From NCBI RefSeq assembly GCF_030718205.1, contig NZ_JAUZQF010000033.1:38393-102392 (forward strand): a stretch of DNA of 64,000 bases, in the 5' to 3' direction. Position 1 is the stretch's first letter, and each line of letters begins with the position of its first letter. Under the pieces are notes generated by a model. That model did not search any database and was not told where the DNA came from. It saw only the letters and a list, made by a program, of their open reading frames with translations. Positions 17,085-26,028 of the stretch are shown here, one piece after another. Position numbers and translations under genes: made by a program. This DNA comes from Nonomuraea turcica (GTDB taxonomy: Bacteria; Actinomycetota; Actinomycetes; Streptosporangiales; Streptosporangiaceae).

Positions 17085-19712
17085 TCAGCTGCCGGTGCCG
17101 TAGTACGCGGCCCGCATGAGTGCTTGCATGTCGTCGAGCATCGGCATCCGCGGATTGGCGGGCGCGCACTGGTCCTCGTAGGCGTTGCGCGCCTGCACCG
17201 GGAGCGCGGCCAGGAACGTGTCCTCGTCGACGCCAAGGGCCTGGAATGACGGCTCGATCAGGGCGGCGGCCCGCAGTCGCTCGACCGCGGCGGCCAGCGA
17301 GGTCACGCCTTCGGCCGGGGTGGCGGCGGGCAGGCCGAGGGTCTGGGCGATCTCCTGGAAGCGTTCCGGAGCGCGGTAGTGCTCGTACTTGGGCCAGCCG
17401 GACAGCTTGGTCGGGGCCGTGCCGTTGTAGCGGATCACGTGGGGCAGCAGGACCGCGTTCGTCCGGCCGTGAGCGATGTGAAAGGTCGCGCCGAGCGTGT
17501 GCGACATGGCATGGACGATGCCGAGGAAGGCGTTGCCGAACGCCATGCCGGCGATGGTGCCCGCGTTGTGCATCCGCTCGCGCGCCCGCGGGTCCCCGGC
17601 CCCGTGACGGACGGCGCTCTCCAGGTTCGCGAAGATCAGCTTGATCGCGTGCAGGGCCAGGCCGTCGGTGTAGTCGCTGGCGTAGACCGATACGTACGCC
17701 TCGATCGCGTGGGTGAGGGCGTCGAAACCGCTGTCGGCGGTGACGACCGGAGGCAGGTCCGCCGCCAGGTGCGGGTCGACGATCGCGACGCTCGGCGTCA
17801 GCGCGTAGTCGGCCAGGGGATACTTCTTACCCGTCGCGGTGTCGGTGATCACCGCGAACGGCGTGACCTCCGCGCCGGTGCCCGAGGTGGTCGGCACGCA
17901 GACCAGGCGGGCCAGGTCGCCGAGCGGCGGGAACTTGAAGGCGCGCTTGCGGATGTCGAAGAACTTCTGCCGCATGTCGGCGAAGACGACCTCAGGGTGC
18001 TCATAGCGCAGCCACATCACCTTGGCGGCGTCCATCGCTGACCCGCCGCCGAGGGCGATGATCGTGTCTGGCCGGAACTGGCGCATCAACGCGGCGCCCC
18101 GGTCCACGGTCGCCACGGTCGGCTCGGGTTCCACGTCGTCGATGATCTGCAGCGCCACCCGCTCGGGGCGGCGGCTGAGGACCGTAATGATCCGGTCGAC
18201 GTAGCCGAGCCGGGTCATCGTCGGGTCGGTGACGACGGTCACCCGGTGTACGTCCGGCATGTCGGCCAGGTAGCGGATCGCGTGCGGCTCGAAGTAGATC
18301 TTCGCGGGGATCTTGAACCACTGCAGGTTGTTGGTGCGCCGCCCGATCCGCTTGATGTTGAGCAGGTCGACGGCCGAGACGTTGTGGGAGACCGAGTTGC
18401 GGCCATAGCTGCCGCAGCCGAGGGTCAGTGAGGGGATGAAGGCGTTGTACATGTCGCCGATGCCGCCCTGCGACGACGGGGCGTTCCAGATGATCCGGAC
18501 CGCCTTGACGCGCCGCCCGAACTCCTCGGCCAGCCGCTCGTCCCGGGTGTGGATCGCGGCGCTGTGGCCGAGGCCGCCGAACTCCACCATCCGCTCGGCC
18601 AGGATGATCCCCTCCTCACGGCTGCCCGCGCGCAGCATGGCCAGCACCGGGCACAGCTTCTCCCTGGTCAGCGGTTCGGCCGGGCCGACCTGGGTGACCT
18701 CGGCGAGGATCACCGAGGTGCCTTCGGGCACCTCGAACCAGGCCCGTTCGGCGATCCAGCTCGCCGGCCGGCCGACGACGTCAGGGTTGAGCCTGGCCTG
18801 CGAGCACGACTGGCCGGATGCGGTGACGCCGAACAGGAACTCCTCCAGCTTCCGCTTCTCCACGGCATTGGCCCGGTAGGCGTGCAGCGCGCCGAACGCG
18901 GCCAGCGCGTCCTCATACACCGCCGCATCGATGATCGCCGCCTGCTCGGAGGCGCAGATCATGCCGTTGTCGAACGCCTTCGACAGCACGATGTCGTTGA
19001 CGGCCTGCCGCAGGTCGGCCGACTGCTCGATATAGGCGGGCACGTTGCCCGCGCCGACGCCGAGCGCCGGCTTGCCCGCCGAGTACGCCGCCCGCACCAT
19101 GCCGTTGCCGCCCGTCGCCAGGATCGTGGCCACCCCGTCGTGATGCATCAGCGCCCCCGTGGCGGTCAGCGACGGCTCCTCGATCCACTGCACGCAGTGC
19201 TCCGGCGCGCCGGCCGCCACCGCGGCATCCCGGACGATCCTCGCCGCGGCGGCGCTGCACTCCTGAGCGGCCGGATGGAAGGCGAAGACGATCGGGTTGC
19301 GGGTCTTCAGCGCGATCAGCGCCTTGAAGATCGTGGTGGAGGTCGGGTTGGTCACCGGGGTGATCCCGCAGATGACGCCGACGGGTTCGGCGATCTCCAC
19401 GATCCCGCTGATGTCATCCCGTGAGATCACGCCGACGGTCTTGAGCGCAGCCATGCTGTTGGTGACGTGCTCACAGGCGAAGATGTTCTTCACCGCCTTG
19501 TCCTCGAACACCCCTCGCCCTGTCTCCCGCACGGCGAAGTCGGCAAGCGCCGCATGCTCGTCGAGCGCGGCGACGGACGCCTTCTTGACGATGTGGTCGA
19601 CCTGCTCCTGGCTGAACGCCGCGTACTCGTCCAATGCTTTGAGAGCGTTCCCGACCAGAGTGTCGATCATTTCGTTGACGGAGGTCGGCACGTCCGCGAC
19701 CGTGCTGGTCAT
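17085..19712 (-). CDS. adhE: Bifunctional acetaldehyde-CoA / alcohol dehydrogenase
   Basis: About 875 residues, full AdhE length. The N-terminal aldehyde dehydrogenase half has the catalytic cysteine in DNGMICASEQAAI and the motif NPTSTTIFKALIALKTRNPI. The C-terminal iron-type alcohol dehydrogenase half has GGGSAMDAAK, CVPTTSGTGAEVTPFAVITD and metal-site histidines in HAMSHTLGATFHIAHGRTNA. It reduces acetyl-CoA to ethanol with two NADH, a fermentative electron sink that is rare in filamentous actinomycetes. The start at 19712 follows GAGGTG. Upstream is a half-matching DosR-like sequence (19826-19839). Confidence 0.95.
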   Translation of the reverse strand: MTSTVADVPTSVNEMIDTLVGNALKALDEYAAFSQEQVDHIVKKASVAALDEHAALADFAVRETGRGVFEDKAVKNIFACEHVTNSMAALKTVGVISRDDISGIVEIAEPVGVICGITPVTNPTSTTIFKALIALKTRNPIVFAFHPAAQECSAAAARIVRDAAVAAGAPEHCVQWIEEPSLTATGALMHHDGVATILATGGNGMVRAAYSAGKPALGVGAGNVPAYIEQSADLRQAVNDIVLSKAFDNGMICASEQAAIIDAAVYEDALAAFGALHAYRANAVEKRKLEEFLFGVTASGQSCSQARLNPDVVGRPASWIAERAWFEVPEGTSVILAEVTQVGPAEPLTREKLCPVLAMLRAGSREEGIILAERMVEFGGLGHSAAIHTRDERLAEEFGRRVKAVRIIWNAPSSQGGIGDMYNAFIPSLTLGCGSYGRNSVSHNVSAVDLLNIKRIGRRTNNLQWFKIPAKIYFEPHAIRYLADMPDVHRVTVVTDPTMTRLGYVDRIITVLSRRPERVALQIIDDVEPEPTVATVDRGAALMRQFRPDTIIALGGGSAMDAAKVMWLRYEHPEVVFADMRQKFFDIRKRAFKFPPLGDLARLVCVPTTSGTGAEVTPFAVITDTATGKKYPLADYALTPSVAIVDPHLAADLPPVVTADSGFDALTHAIEAYVSVYASDYTDGLALHAIKLIFANLESAVRHGAGDPRARERMHNAGTIAGMAFGNAFLGIVHAMSHTLGATFHIAHGRTNAVLLPHVIRYNGTAPTKLSGWPKYEHYRAPERFQEIAQTLGLPAATPAEGVTSLAAAVERLRAAALIEPSFQALGVDEDTFLAALPVQARNAYEDQCAPANPRMPMLDDMQALMRAAYYGTGS

Positions 19713-19998
19713 CTGGGTCACCTCAGGGACTCGTCGTGTCGGTCACTTTCCAGCATCCCGATCCACCGATCCCCACGCCGGAGCGTTCCGACCCTGATCA
19801 CAAGGCCGAAAGACACCACGATCCCGGGACTTTTGGCTGTACTGGATCCCTTCGGACTGGTGACTTTCAGCACTTCCCCGGTCCGTTCTCTGGTCCCGGC
19901 CCACCGCTCGGGTCGAAGCGACCGGACGCAATGTAGCGCTGCGTGACGACCGTCACCGTACGTGTTATCAGAACACCGCTCGCGATAGGTTTTGCGAC

Positions 19999-20879
19999 AT
20001 GACCGAGCTCGCGGATCCGGCCGCCGCCGTCGAACGGTTCGATTGCCCGATGTGTGAGGCGCCCGCGGGCAGCTCCTGCCGGACCCGGGGCGGCAAGGTC
20101 GCGCCCAAGTACCACACGCCGCGCTTCATGCTGGTGGCGCAGTTGCGCACCGAGTTGGAGGTGCGCACTCCCGCCGAGCGCGGGCCCGGACGCGTCTGGC
20201 GGGCGGGCCCGGCGCTGGACGCTGCGGTGCTGGCGGCCGCGGCCAGGCCGACCAGAGTCGGCTATGCCCGGTGTAGCACGGCGCAGCAGGAGCTGGATAG
20301 CCAGCTCGATGCTCTGAAGGAGGCGGGCTGCGAACCGATCTTCGCCGAGAAGATCAGCACGCGCATCAAGCTGCGGCCGGAGTTCACCCGCGCGATGGAC
20401 TACGCCCGCACCATCAAGCGGGCCGTCCCGCACCAGCGTGTGATCTTCACGGTGCACGAGATGAAGCGGCTGGGCCGGGGGCCGCCGAACTGCTCACCAT
20501 CGCCGAGGAACTGCGCCGCCACGACATCGAGCTGGAGCTGCTGAGCGGGCCACTGCAGGGCATCTACAACCCCTCAGGGCACGGGGCGGCGTTGTTCGCC
20601 TTCTTCGCCGGGATGGCCGAGTCCGAGCGGGAGTACATCCGGGAGAAGTCCCTCGAAGGCCAGGCCTCGGCCCGTGAGCGTGGCCGGCACGGCGGCCGTC
20701 CTAAGGTGTTCGACGACGACATGATCGCCTACGCGCGGACGCTACGCGCCCGTGGTGTGGCGGTACCGGACATCGCCCGCAAACTGGTCATCCCCGCGGG
20801 CAAGAACAAGGGCCGGCACCCGTCGGTGGCCAGCGTCTACCGGGTCCTGGCCGACGATGGGATTCCGGCCGAGAGCTGA
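19999..20879 (+). pseudogene. Serine recombinase with N-terminal zinc-finger-like domain, frameshifted
   Basis: The N-terminus FDCPMCEAPAGSSCRTRGGK is a small Cys-rich domain. A resolvase catalytic domain follows (VGYARCSTAQQELDSQLDAL) to HEMKRLGRG, where a base is missing in a G-run near 20474-20482. The other frame resumes with ELLTIAEELRRHDIELELLS, GMAESEREYIREKSLEGQAS and a C-terminal HTH (DDDMIAYARTLRARGVAVPD). Adding one G gives a single protein of about 293 residues. It was probably a mobile-element DNA invertase or resolvase. Confidence 0.75.
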
Positions 20880-20896
20880 CCGTGCTCGGGTGATGA

Positions 20897-22642
20897 TCAG
20901 CCGGGCCCGCCGTCGACGGGAACCACGGCGATCGTCGCCTCGGCAGAGGATCCTGGCACCAGGCGGACGCTGTCACCCGGCCGGGCTGAGGAGAGCGCGC
21001 GGGGGTCGGCGGGGCGCGCGTGGTGGTAAAGGACGCGGCGTTGCACATCGTCAAGGAGGATCTGCCGACCAGCCAGGTTGACCAGGACCTGGCTGGTGAG
21101 CAGGAGGCCGAACTCCGGATCGGTGGGCAGCGGATCGCCGCAGGCACCTCGCGTCATGGTGATCTCCGACCAGGTGGTGCGGACCTTCTCGCCGCGCAGG
21201 AGGCGGGCCAGCTGGGTGAGTTCGCCGATCTGCTGGGGGGTGCTCTCGTCCATGTCGGGAATGGTCACACGTTGGAAGGTGTGGGCCTGCACGGCCAGCA
21301 GCGCATCGAGGAGGGTGAGCGTCCAGCGGGCCATGGCCACCAAGGGTGCGTCGCGCACTTCGGATTCATCCGGCCGCCCCAGCGAGGAGAGCGGCCGGCC
21401 GCCACGCACCGCTACGACCAGGCCGGTCGCGTTCGGAAGGTCGGCCACCAGTCGAACGGCGGGCAGCACCTCGGCCGGGGTCCGGCCGACGAGGGAGGAC
21501 ATGGTCAGCCGCACCCGGTCGCGGTCGGGCCCGTTCAGCAGGAACCGGAATTCCAAGACGCCGGAGCGGTCGGTGCCCGACAGCCACACGCCGGGGCCGT
21601 CCGCGCCTTGGGCGACGCCCACGTCGATCAGATCGAGCGTGTGCGCCACCGTGTCGCCCGCGCTCAGGAACCGGATCTCCAGGTCGGGCCGGTCCGCGTC
21701 GGGCTCGGTGGTGAGCATGAAGCTGAAGCGGCCCGAGCCGGGGGAGGTGAGCAGGCCTGGCGGCCCGGTCACACTGGTGACGGTGCCGGGCACGTCATGA
21801 AACGGGGCGCCGTAGCGCAGCCAGTCCTCGATCGCCTGCTGCTCGGGCGAACCGACCGGGACCTCGAGGTGCACCGAGGCGGTGATCGGCCGCAGCCGCA
21901 GCGACTCGGCGCAGCGGGGCAGCAGCCGCATCAGCAGGTAGGAGTCGGCGTCCAGTTGCCGGTAGTGCACCCAGGCCACCGGCACGGGGCTGTGCAGGTC
22001 GCCGTCCCACGCCTGCTCACGCACGCGGCCGGAGCGTATCTGCACCTCGTAGCGGTAGAAGGGGTCGACCTCGTTCAGTGCGGTGGCCAGGCTGCGCTGC
22101 CGGGCGATGACCGCCTGGAGCAGGTCCTCGCCGGGGGCTCCTTGGGGCACGTCCCGGCCGCCCTGCAGCGCGTCGGCCATGAGTCGCGCCAGGCGCTGCC
22201 CGCCGTCGCCGAAGTAGTACTCCACCAGCGCGGGATTGCCGGCGGCCAGGCCGTCGAGGGTGATGCCGCCCATCCAATGGGTGCGGATGCCATGGCCGGC
22301 GGTGAGCTGCTCCAGCCAGTCCAGCCGCTCGTTGGTGGGCTCCCACGGGGTGACCAGGGTCCAGGAGCGCACCGGCAGCACCGGCAGCGTTTCGGCGGTG
22401 AAGGTGTCCCAGGAGTCCTCCACGCTGGTCGCCTGCTTGGCCGTCAGTGCCCGGCTGTAGCGCTTGACCTGGTAGATGTCGTAGCCGTCGGGACTCCAGA
22501 CCCGGACGTCGACGCCCCGGTCGCCGCGGGAGGGCGTGATCCGGTTGCCGTGCGGGTGCTTGAGCAGCAGCAGCGCCGCGACGAACTCCTCGACCTTCTC
22601 CCCGGGCTCGCGCTCCCAGTTCACCGTTGTCACGCGCCACAT
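20897..22642 (-). CDS. Large protein with N-terminal Mrr-like (PD-(D/E)XK) nuclease domain
   Basis: About 581 residues from an ATG at 22642; a GTG at 22633 is equally possible. Residues 10-90 contain EKVEEFVAALLLLKHPHGNR, then RGDRGVDVRVWSPDGYDIYQ and VKRYS, giving the E...D...(Q)xK pattern of Mrr/restriction-endonuclease-like folds. The remaining 480 residues have no recognised domain; they are acidic and beta-rich with no membrane segments. No methyltransferase is adjacent. It could be a solitary modification-dependent nuclease or a defence effector. Reading frame upstream of 22642 overlaps the TetR gene and was not used. Confidence 0.7.
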   Translation of the reverse strand: MWRVTTVNWEREPGEKVEEFVAALLLLKHPHGNRITPSRGDRGVDVRVWSPDGYDIYQVKRYSRALTAKQATSVEDSWDTFTAETLPVLPVRSWTLVTPWEPTNERLDWLEQLTAGHGIRTHWMGGITLDGLAAGNPALVEYYFGDGGQRLARLMADALQGGRDVPQGAPGEDLLQAVIARQRSLATALNEVDPFYRYEVQIRSGRVREQAWDGDLHSPVPVAWVHYRQLDADSYLLMRLLPRCAESLRLRPITASVHLEVPVGSPEQQAIEDWLRYGAPFHDVPGTVTSVTGPPGLLTSPGSGRFSFMLTTEPDADRPDLEIRFLSAGDTVAHTLDLIDVGVAQGADGPGVWLSGTDRSGVLEFRFLLNGPDRDRVRLTMSSLVGRTPAEVLPAVRLVADLPNATGLVVAVRGGRPLSSLGRPDESEVRDAPLVAMARWTLTLLDALLAVQAHTFQRVTIPDMDESTPQQIGELTQLARLLRGEKVRTTWSEITMTRGACGDPLPTDPEFGLLLTSQVLVNLAGRQILLDDVQRRVLYHHARPADPRALSSARPGDSVRLVPGSSAEATIAVVPVDGGPG

Positions 22643-22674
22643 CCAACCAGGACAGCCCGACATTTCTCCCGCGG

Positions 22675-23283
22675 TCAGCCAGAGGCTTGGGCGGCGGCCA
22701 TGACGCCGTGCACGGCCGCCGTGATGCGCTCGGCGGCCTGGTCGGGGTCGGGCCGGCCGGCATCCAGCCAGGCGATGACGGCCTCCAGGGTGAAGCCGGG
22801 GATCAGGTTGGCGGCCCAGTCCAGCCACGGCCCCTCCGGGATGACGCGCGCCAGGTTGCGGCGGCCGACCTCGCGCGATGCTGCGGTGATGGAGTCGATC
22901 AGCTCCCGGAAGTCCGGCTCGCGGGCCGCGTAGCGAAACAGCAGCCGGAACCCGTCGGGATCGGCCTCGGCGGCACGCAGCAGGGCAGGGATCGCGTTGT
23001 CGTCGAAGTCGTCGAACCCGGTGGCCTCGGCCAGCCGGACACACGCCCGGTCCAGAACGGCCCGGTAGAGGTCGGCCTTGGAGTCGAAGTGCCGGTACAG
23101 CATGGCCCGGGTGAGCTCGGCTTCGGCGGCGATGTCGTCCAGCCCGGTGACCGAATAGCCGCCGCGGGCGAAGGCGCGGGTGGCCGCGTCCAGGATCTGC
23201 TCACGCCGCTCCGCGCGGCGCAGCCTGCGCACCGGCTGAGCCGGCCCGGCCTCGTGCTGGCTCTGGCCCGCTTCAGTGCTCAT
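22675..23283 (-). CDS. TetR-family transcriptional regulator
   Basis: 202 residues from the ATG at 23283. The TetR DNA-binding domain reads ERREQILDAATRAFARGGYS, TGLDDIAAEAELTRAMLYRH and FDSKADLYRAVLDRA, followed by an all-helical ligand domain. It is divergent from the P450 gene across an 88-bp AT-rich region with a 7-bp inverted repeat, so it probably represses itself and the P450 operon. The 3' end lies 32 bp from the start of the Mrr-like gene on the same strand. Confidence 0.9.
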   Translation of the reverse strand: MSTEAGQSQHEAGPAQPVRRLRRAERREQILDAATRAFARGGYSVTGLDDIAAEAELTRAMLYRHFDSKADLYRAVLDRACVRLAEATGFDDFDDNAIPALLRAAEADPDGFRLLFRYAAREPDFRELIDSITAASREVGRRNLARVIPEGPWLDWAANLIPGFTLEAVIAWLDAGRPDPDQAAERITAAVHGVMAAAQASG

Positions 23284-23296
23284 CCCAACCTCCCAC

Positions 23297-23346
23297 TTGT
23301 AGAAGTAAAAGTATACATGTAGCTTCTTATACATGATAGTCTACAA
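23297..23346. promoter_or_regulatory. Candidate TetR operator and divergent promoter
   Basis: TTGTAGA (23297-23303) and TCTACAA (23340-23346) form an inverted repeat around an AT-rich core holding two direct copies of TATACATG (23312 and 23328). It is strikingly AT-rich for this genome and lies between the TetR and P450 starts. Confidence 0.5.
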
Positions 23347-23371
23347 ATCAGCATCTACTTCAGGAGGGGCT

Positions 23372-24553
23372 GTGTCCGATTCCGTGCAACTGCCGTTCGA
23401 ACAGCCCGGTCCGCTGGAGCCACCGCCGCTGCTGCGCCGGTTGCAGGCCTCGGGCCCAATCCACGCCATCCGCACCGCTGTCGGCGATACCGGCTGGCAG
23501 GTCACCGGATATGAGGAGGTGCGCCGCCTGCTGGACGACGCCCGGCTCGGCCGCGCCCACCCCGAACCCGAACGCGCCTCCCGTACCGGAGAGTCGGAGC
23601 TGTTCGGTGGCCCTCTGGGCGGCTTCGACACCGAGCAGGCCGACCACCGGCGCATGCGCTCGTTGCTGCAGCCGCACTTCTCGCCCAAGCGCATGCGCGC
23701 CCTGCGCGGCCGCGTCGAGCAGCTCACCACCCAGCTGCTCGATGAGATGGAGAAGTCCGGGCCGCCGGCCGACCTGCACGCCGCGCTGGCGCTGCCGCTG
23801 CCGATCGCGGTCATCTGCGAGCTGCTCGGCGTCCCGTACGAGGACCGTGCGCAGTTCCGGGCCTGGACGCAGGACGCCGCCGACATCACCGACCGCACCC
23901 GCTCGGCACAGGGCCTGGGCGCACTGTTCACCTACGGGCAGCAACTGGTGGCCCGCAAACGCGCCGCGGGTGATGCGGACGGCGATGTGATCTCCCGGCT
24001 GGCCGCCACCGACGGGGTCAGCGATGACGAGGCCGCCGCGATGGGCATGTTCCTGCTGTTCGCCGGGCACGAGACCACGGTCACCGCGATCGGTAAGGGC
24101 GTGCTGTGGCTGCTGGCCACCCCCGGCCAGTGGCAGGCCCTGGTCGCCGACGCGTCCCGGATCGACGCCGCGGTGGAGGAGATCCTGCGCGCCCCGAGCC
24201 TGGGCGGCGGCGGCATCCCCCGCTACGCCCGCGAAGACCTGGACATCGCCGGCGTGCACGTGCGGGCCGGAGACCTGGTGCTGCTCGACACCGGCGCCGC
24301 CAACCACGACCCCGCCGTGTTCGCCGACCCCGACCGCTTCGACGTCGACCGGCCCGCCGTGCCGCACCTGGCCTTCGGGCACGGCGCCCGCTACTGCGTC
24401 GGCGCCCCGCTGGCCCGCATCGAGCTGCAGGTCGTCTTCTCCCAGCTCGCCGCCCGCTTCCCCACTCTGGAGCTGGGCTGTGCGGTGGAGGAACTGGCCT
24501 TCGACACCCGCACGCTGACCGGCGGGCTGACCGCGCTACCGGTGACGTGGTGA
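23372..24553 (+). CDS. Cytochrome P450 (CYP)
   Basis: 393 residues from a GTG at 23372 preceded by AGGAGGGG. I-helix motif FLLFAGHETTVTA, K-helix ExxR (EEILR) and haem loop FGHGARYCVGAPLAR with the axial cysteine are all intact. It has the usual length for a soluble bacterial class I P450, which inserts oxygen from O2 into a small organic substrate using ferredoxin electrons. No ferredoxin is adjacent. Its stop overlaps the start region of a methyltransferase, and a thioredoxin-like gene follows, suggesting a small tailoring or detoxification operon under the divergent TetR. Confidence 0.95.
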   Translation: MSDSVQLPFEQPGPLEPPPLLRRLQASGPIHAIRTAVGDTGWQVTGYEEVRRLLDDARLGRAHPEPERASRTGESELFGGPLGGFDTEQADHRRMRSLLQPHFSPKRMRALRGRVEQLTTQLLDEMEKSGPPADLHAALALPLPIAVICELLGVPYEDRAQFRAWTQDAADITDRTRSAQGLGALFTYGQQLVARKRAAGDADGDVISRLAATDGVSDDEAAAMGMFLLFAGHETTVTAIGKGVLWLLATPGQWQALVADASRIDAAVEEILRAPSLGGGGIPRYAREDLDIAGVHVRAGDLVLLDTGAANHDPAVFADPDRFDVDRPAVPHLAFGHGARYCVGAPLARIELQVVFSQLAARFPTLELGCAVEELAFDTRTLTGGLTALPVTW

Positions 24554-24558
24554 GCGCC

Positions 24559-25209
24559 ATGAGCACCGTGAAGACGAGCAGAGCGCGGCCGCTGTTCGGC
24601 CGCATGTACCCCCGGATGGCCGCCGCCATGGACGAGGGCGGCATGACCGAACGTCGCCGCGAGCTGCTGGCCGGCCTGACCGGAGAGGTGATCGAGGTCG
24701 GCGCCGGGCACGGCGTCAACTTCCCGCACTACCCGGCCGAGGTGACACACGTGGTGGCGGTGGAACCCGAGCCGCGGCTGCGCGCGCAGGCGCAGGCCGC
24801 CGCCGCCGAGGCCGCGATTCACGTGGAAGTGGTGCCCGGCGTGGCCCAGAACCTGCCGGTCGCCGATCAGAGCGTGGACGCGGTGGTGTTGTGCATGGTG
24901 CTGTGCTCGCTGCCCGACGTCGGCGCGGCGCTGGCCGAGGCACGGCGGGTGCTCAAACCCGGCGGGCAGGTGCGCTTCCTGGAACACGGCCGCGCCGACA
25001 CGCCCGGCCTGGCCCGGCTGCAGGACGTGCTGGACGCCACCATCTGGCCGCTCATGGTCGGCGGCTGCCACCTCGGCCGCGACGCCGAGACCGCGATCCA
25101 GCAGGCCGGCTTCCGCATCGACAGCCTGGAGCGCTTCCTGTTCCCGCCCTCGCGCACCCCGGTCTCCTTCCACGTCCTCGGCACGGCCGTGCCCGACAGC
25201 CAGACGTGA
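24559..25209 (+). CDS. Class I SAM-dependent methyltransferase
   Basis: 216 residues from the ATG at 24559, with an alternative GTG at 24550 overlapping the P450 stop. Motif I is EVIEVGAGHGVNFPHYP; motif II region AVDAVVLCMVLCSLPDV-like (residues VDAVVLCMVLCSLPDVGAAL) and post-motif RRVLKPGGQVRFLEHGRA follow. It is closest to UbiE/methyltransferase-11 small-molecule enzymes. Coupling to the P450 suggests they act on the same substrate; the substrate is unknown. Confidence 0.88.
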   Translation: MSTVKTSRARPLFGRMYPRMAAAMDEGGMTERRRELLAGLTGEVIEVGAGHGVNFPHYPAEVTHVVAVEPEPRLRAQAQAAAAEAAIHVEVVPGVAQNLPVADQSVDAVVLCMVLCSLPDVGAALAEARRVLKPGGQVRFLEHGRADTPGLARLQDVLDATIWPLMVGGCHLGRDAETAIQQAGFRIDSLERFLFPPSRTPVSFHVLGTAVPDSQT

Positions 25210-25325
25210 GCGACACGGCGCAACTCCCGCAGCAGAGATTCACCCCCGTGCCAGCCCGAGTCCGCTCACGCGGACGCCGACAACGACCGCCATCCCGCGT
25301 CATCCCGATGAGCAGGAGGAACGAC

Positions 25326-25658
25326 ATGACAACCGCCCCCCTCGCCCTGACCACGGCCACCTTCGAAGACGCCCTGGCCGGCGCTGGAACGCAGCCGTTC
25401 CTGGCCGACTTCTGGGTGCAGGGATGCGGCCCGTGCAAGGCGCTGGCTCCGGTACTGGCGGAGGCCGCCGCCGAGCAGGCGGACCGGCTCACCGTGGGCA
25501 TGGTGCAGCTCGAGCACGCACCGGAGCTGGCTGCCCGATACGAGATCATGGCGCTGCCGACTCTGATCGTCTTCGTCGGCGGGCTGGAGAAGACGCGGCT
25601 GACCGGCGCTTCCACCAAGGCCGAGCTCCTCGCCGAACTGGAGGAGTTCCTGGCCTGA
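25326..25658 (+). CDS. Thioredoxin-like protein with GCGPC active site
   Basis: 110 residues from the ATG at 25326 after AGGAGGAACG. The fold matches thioredoxin: FLADFWVQGCGPCKALAPVL, YEIMALPTLIVFVGG with the cis-proline, and KAELLAELEEFL. The Trp before CGPC in ordinary thioredoxins is Gly here (QGCGPC), which should change redox potential or partner choice. It is the last gene of the P450/methyltransferase cluster, separated by 116 bp. Confidence 0.88.
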   Translation: MTTAPLALTTATFEDALAGAGTQPFLADFWVQGCGPCKALAPVLAEAAAEQADRLTVGMVQLEHAPELAARYEIMALPTLIVFVGGLEKTRLTGASTKAELLAELEEFLA

Positions 25659-26028
25659 GTCCCACTGAGTCCCGCTGGGCCTATCGTCGGACACTTCCGG
25701 CCGGGAGCCGCATCGCTGCTGGCCAGGCTGGTTACGTAGGCGAGTAACGGCAGCGTCTGTCGGTCAGTTGTGACAGCGATCGTTCAGCGCGGGAAAAGAT
25801 GTCGGTGAGAAGTAGCAGCACTCTTGGGCTCGCGGTGGGACGATGAGTGTGCTCCCACCGCGCTGGCGGAGGTGAGGCACTGGGCCGGCCTGGACACCGG
25901 CAGCGGTCCGGACCGGGCCAAGCTGGCCGCGATAGAGACGGTCCAAGCCAACGAGCTGGACCCAGCACGGCGTCCTTGGGCCGTTATCGCGGCAGGAAAC
26001 TGACCGCAATTATCTCTAGCCTCACGGC
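25659..26028. other. Intergenic stretch with an unrecognised coding remnant
   Basis: A plus-strand frame ending at about 26003 reads TALAEVRHWAGLDTGSGPDR then AKLAAIETVQANELDPARRP and a stop. It looks like the C-terminus of a real protein but has no start and no recognised family. Nothing else was seen. Confidence 0.35.

Noticed and set aside
22643..23044. Upstream extension of the Mrr-like reading frame
   Set aside because: It overlaps the TetR gene in antisense-free register but is Arg/Pro-rich, shadow-like sequence; the conserved domain begins after 22642.
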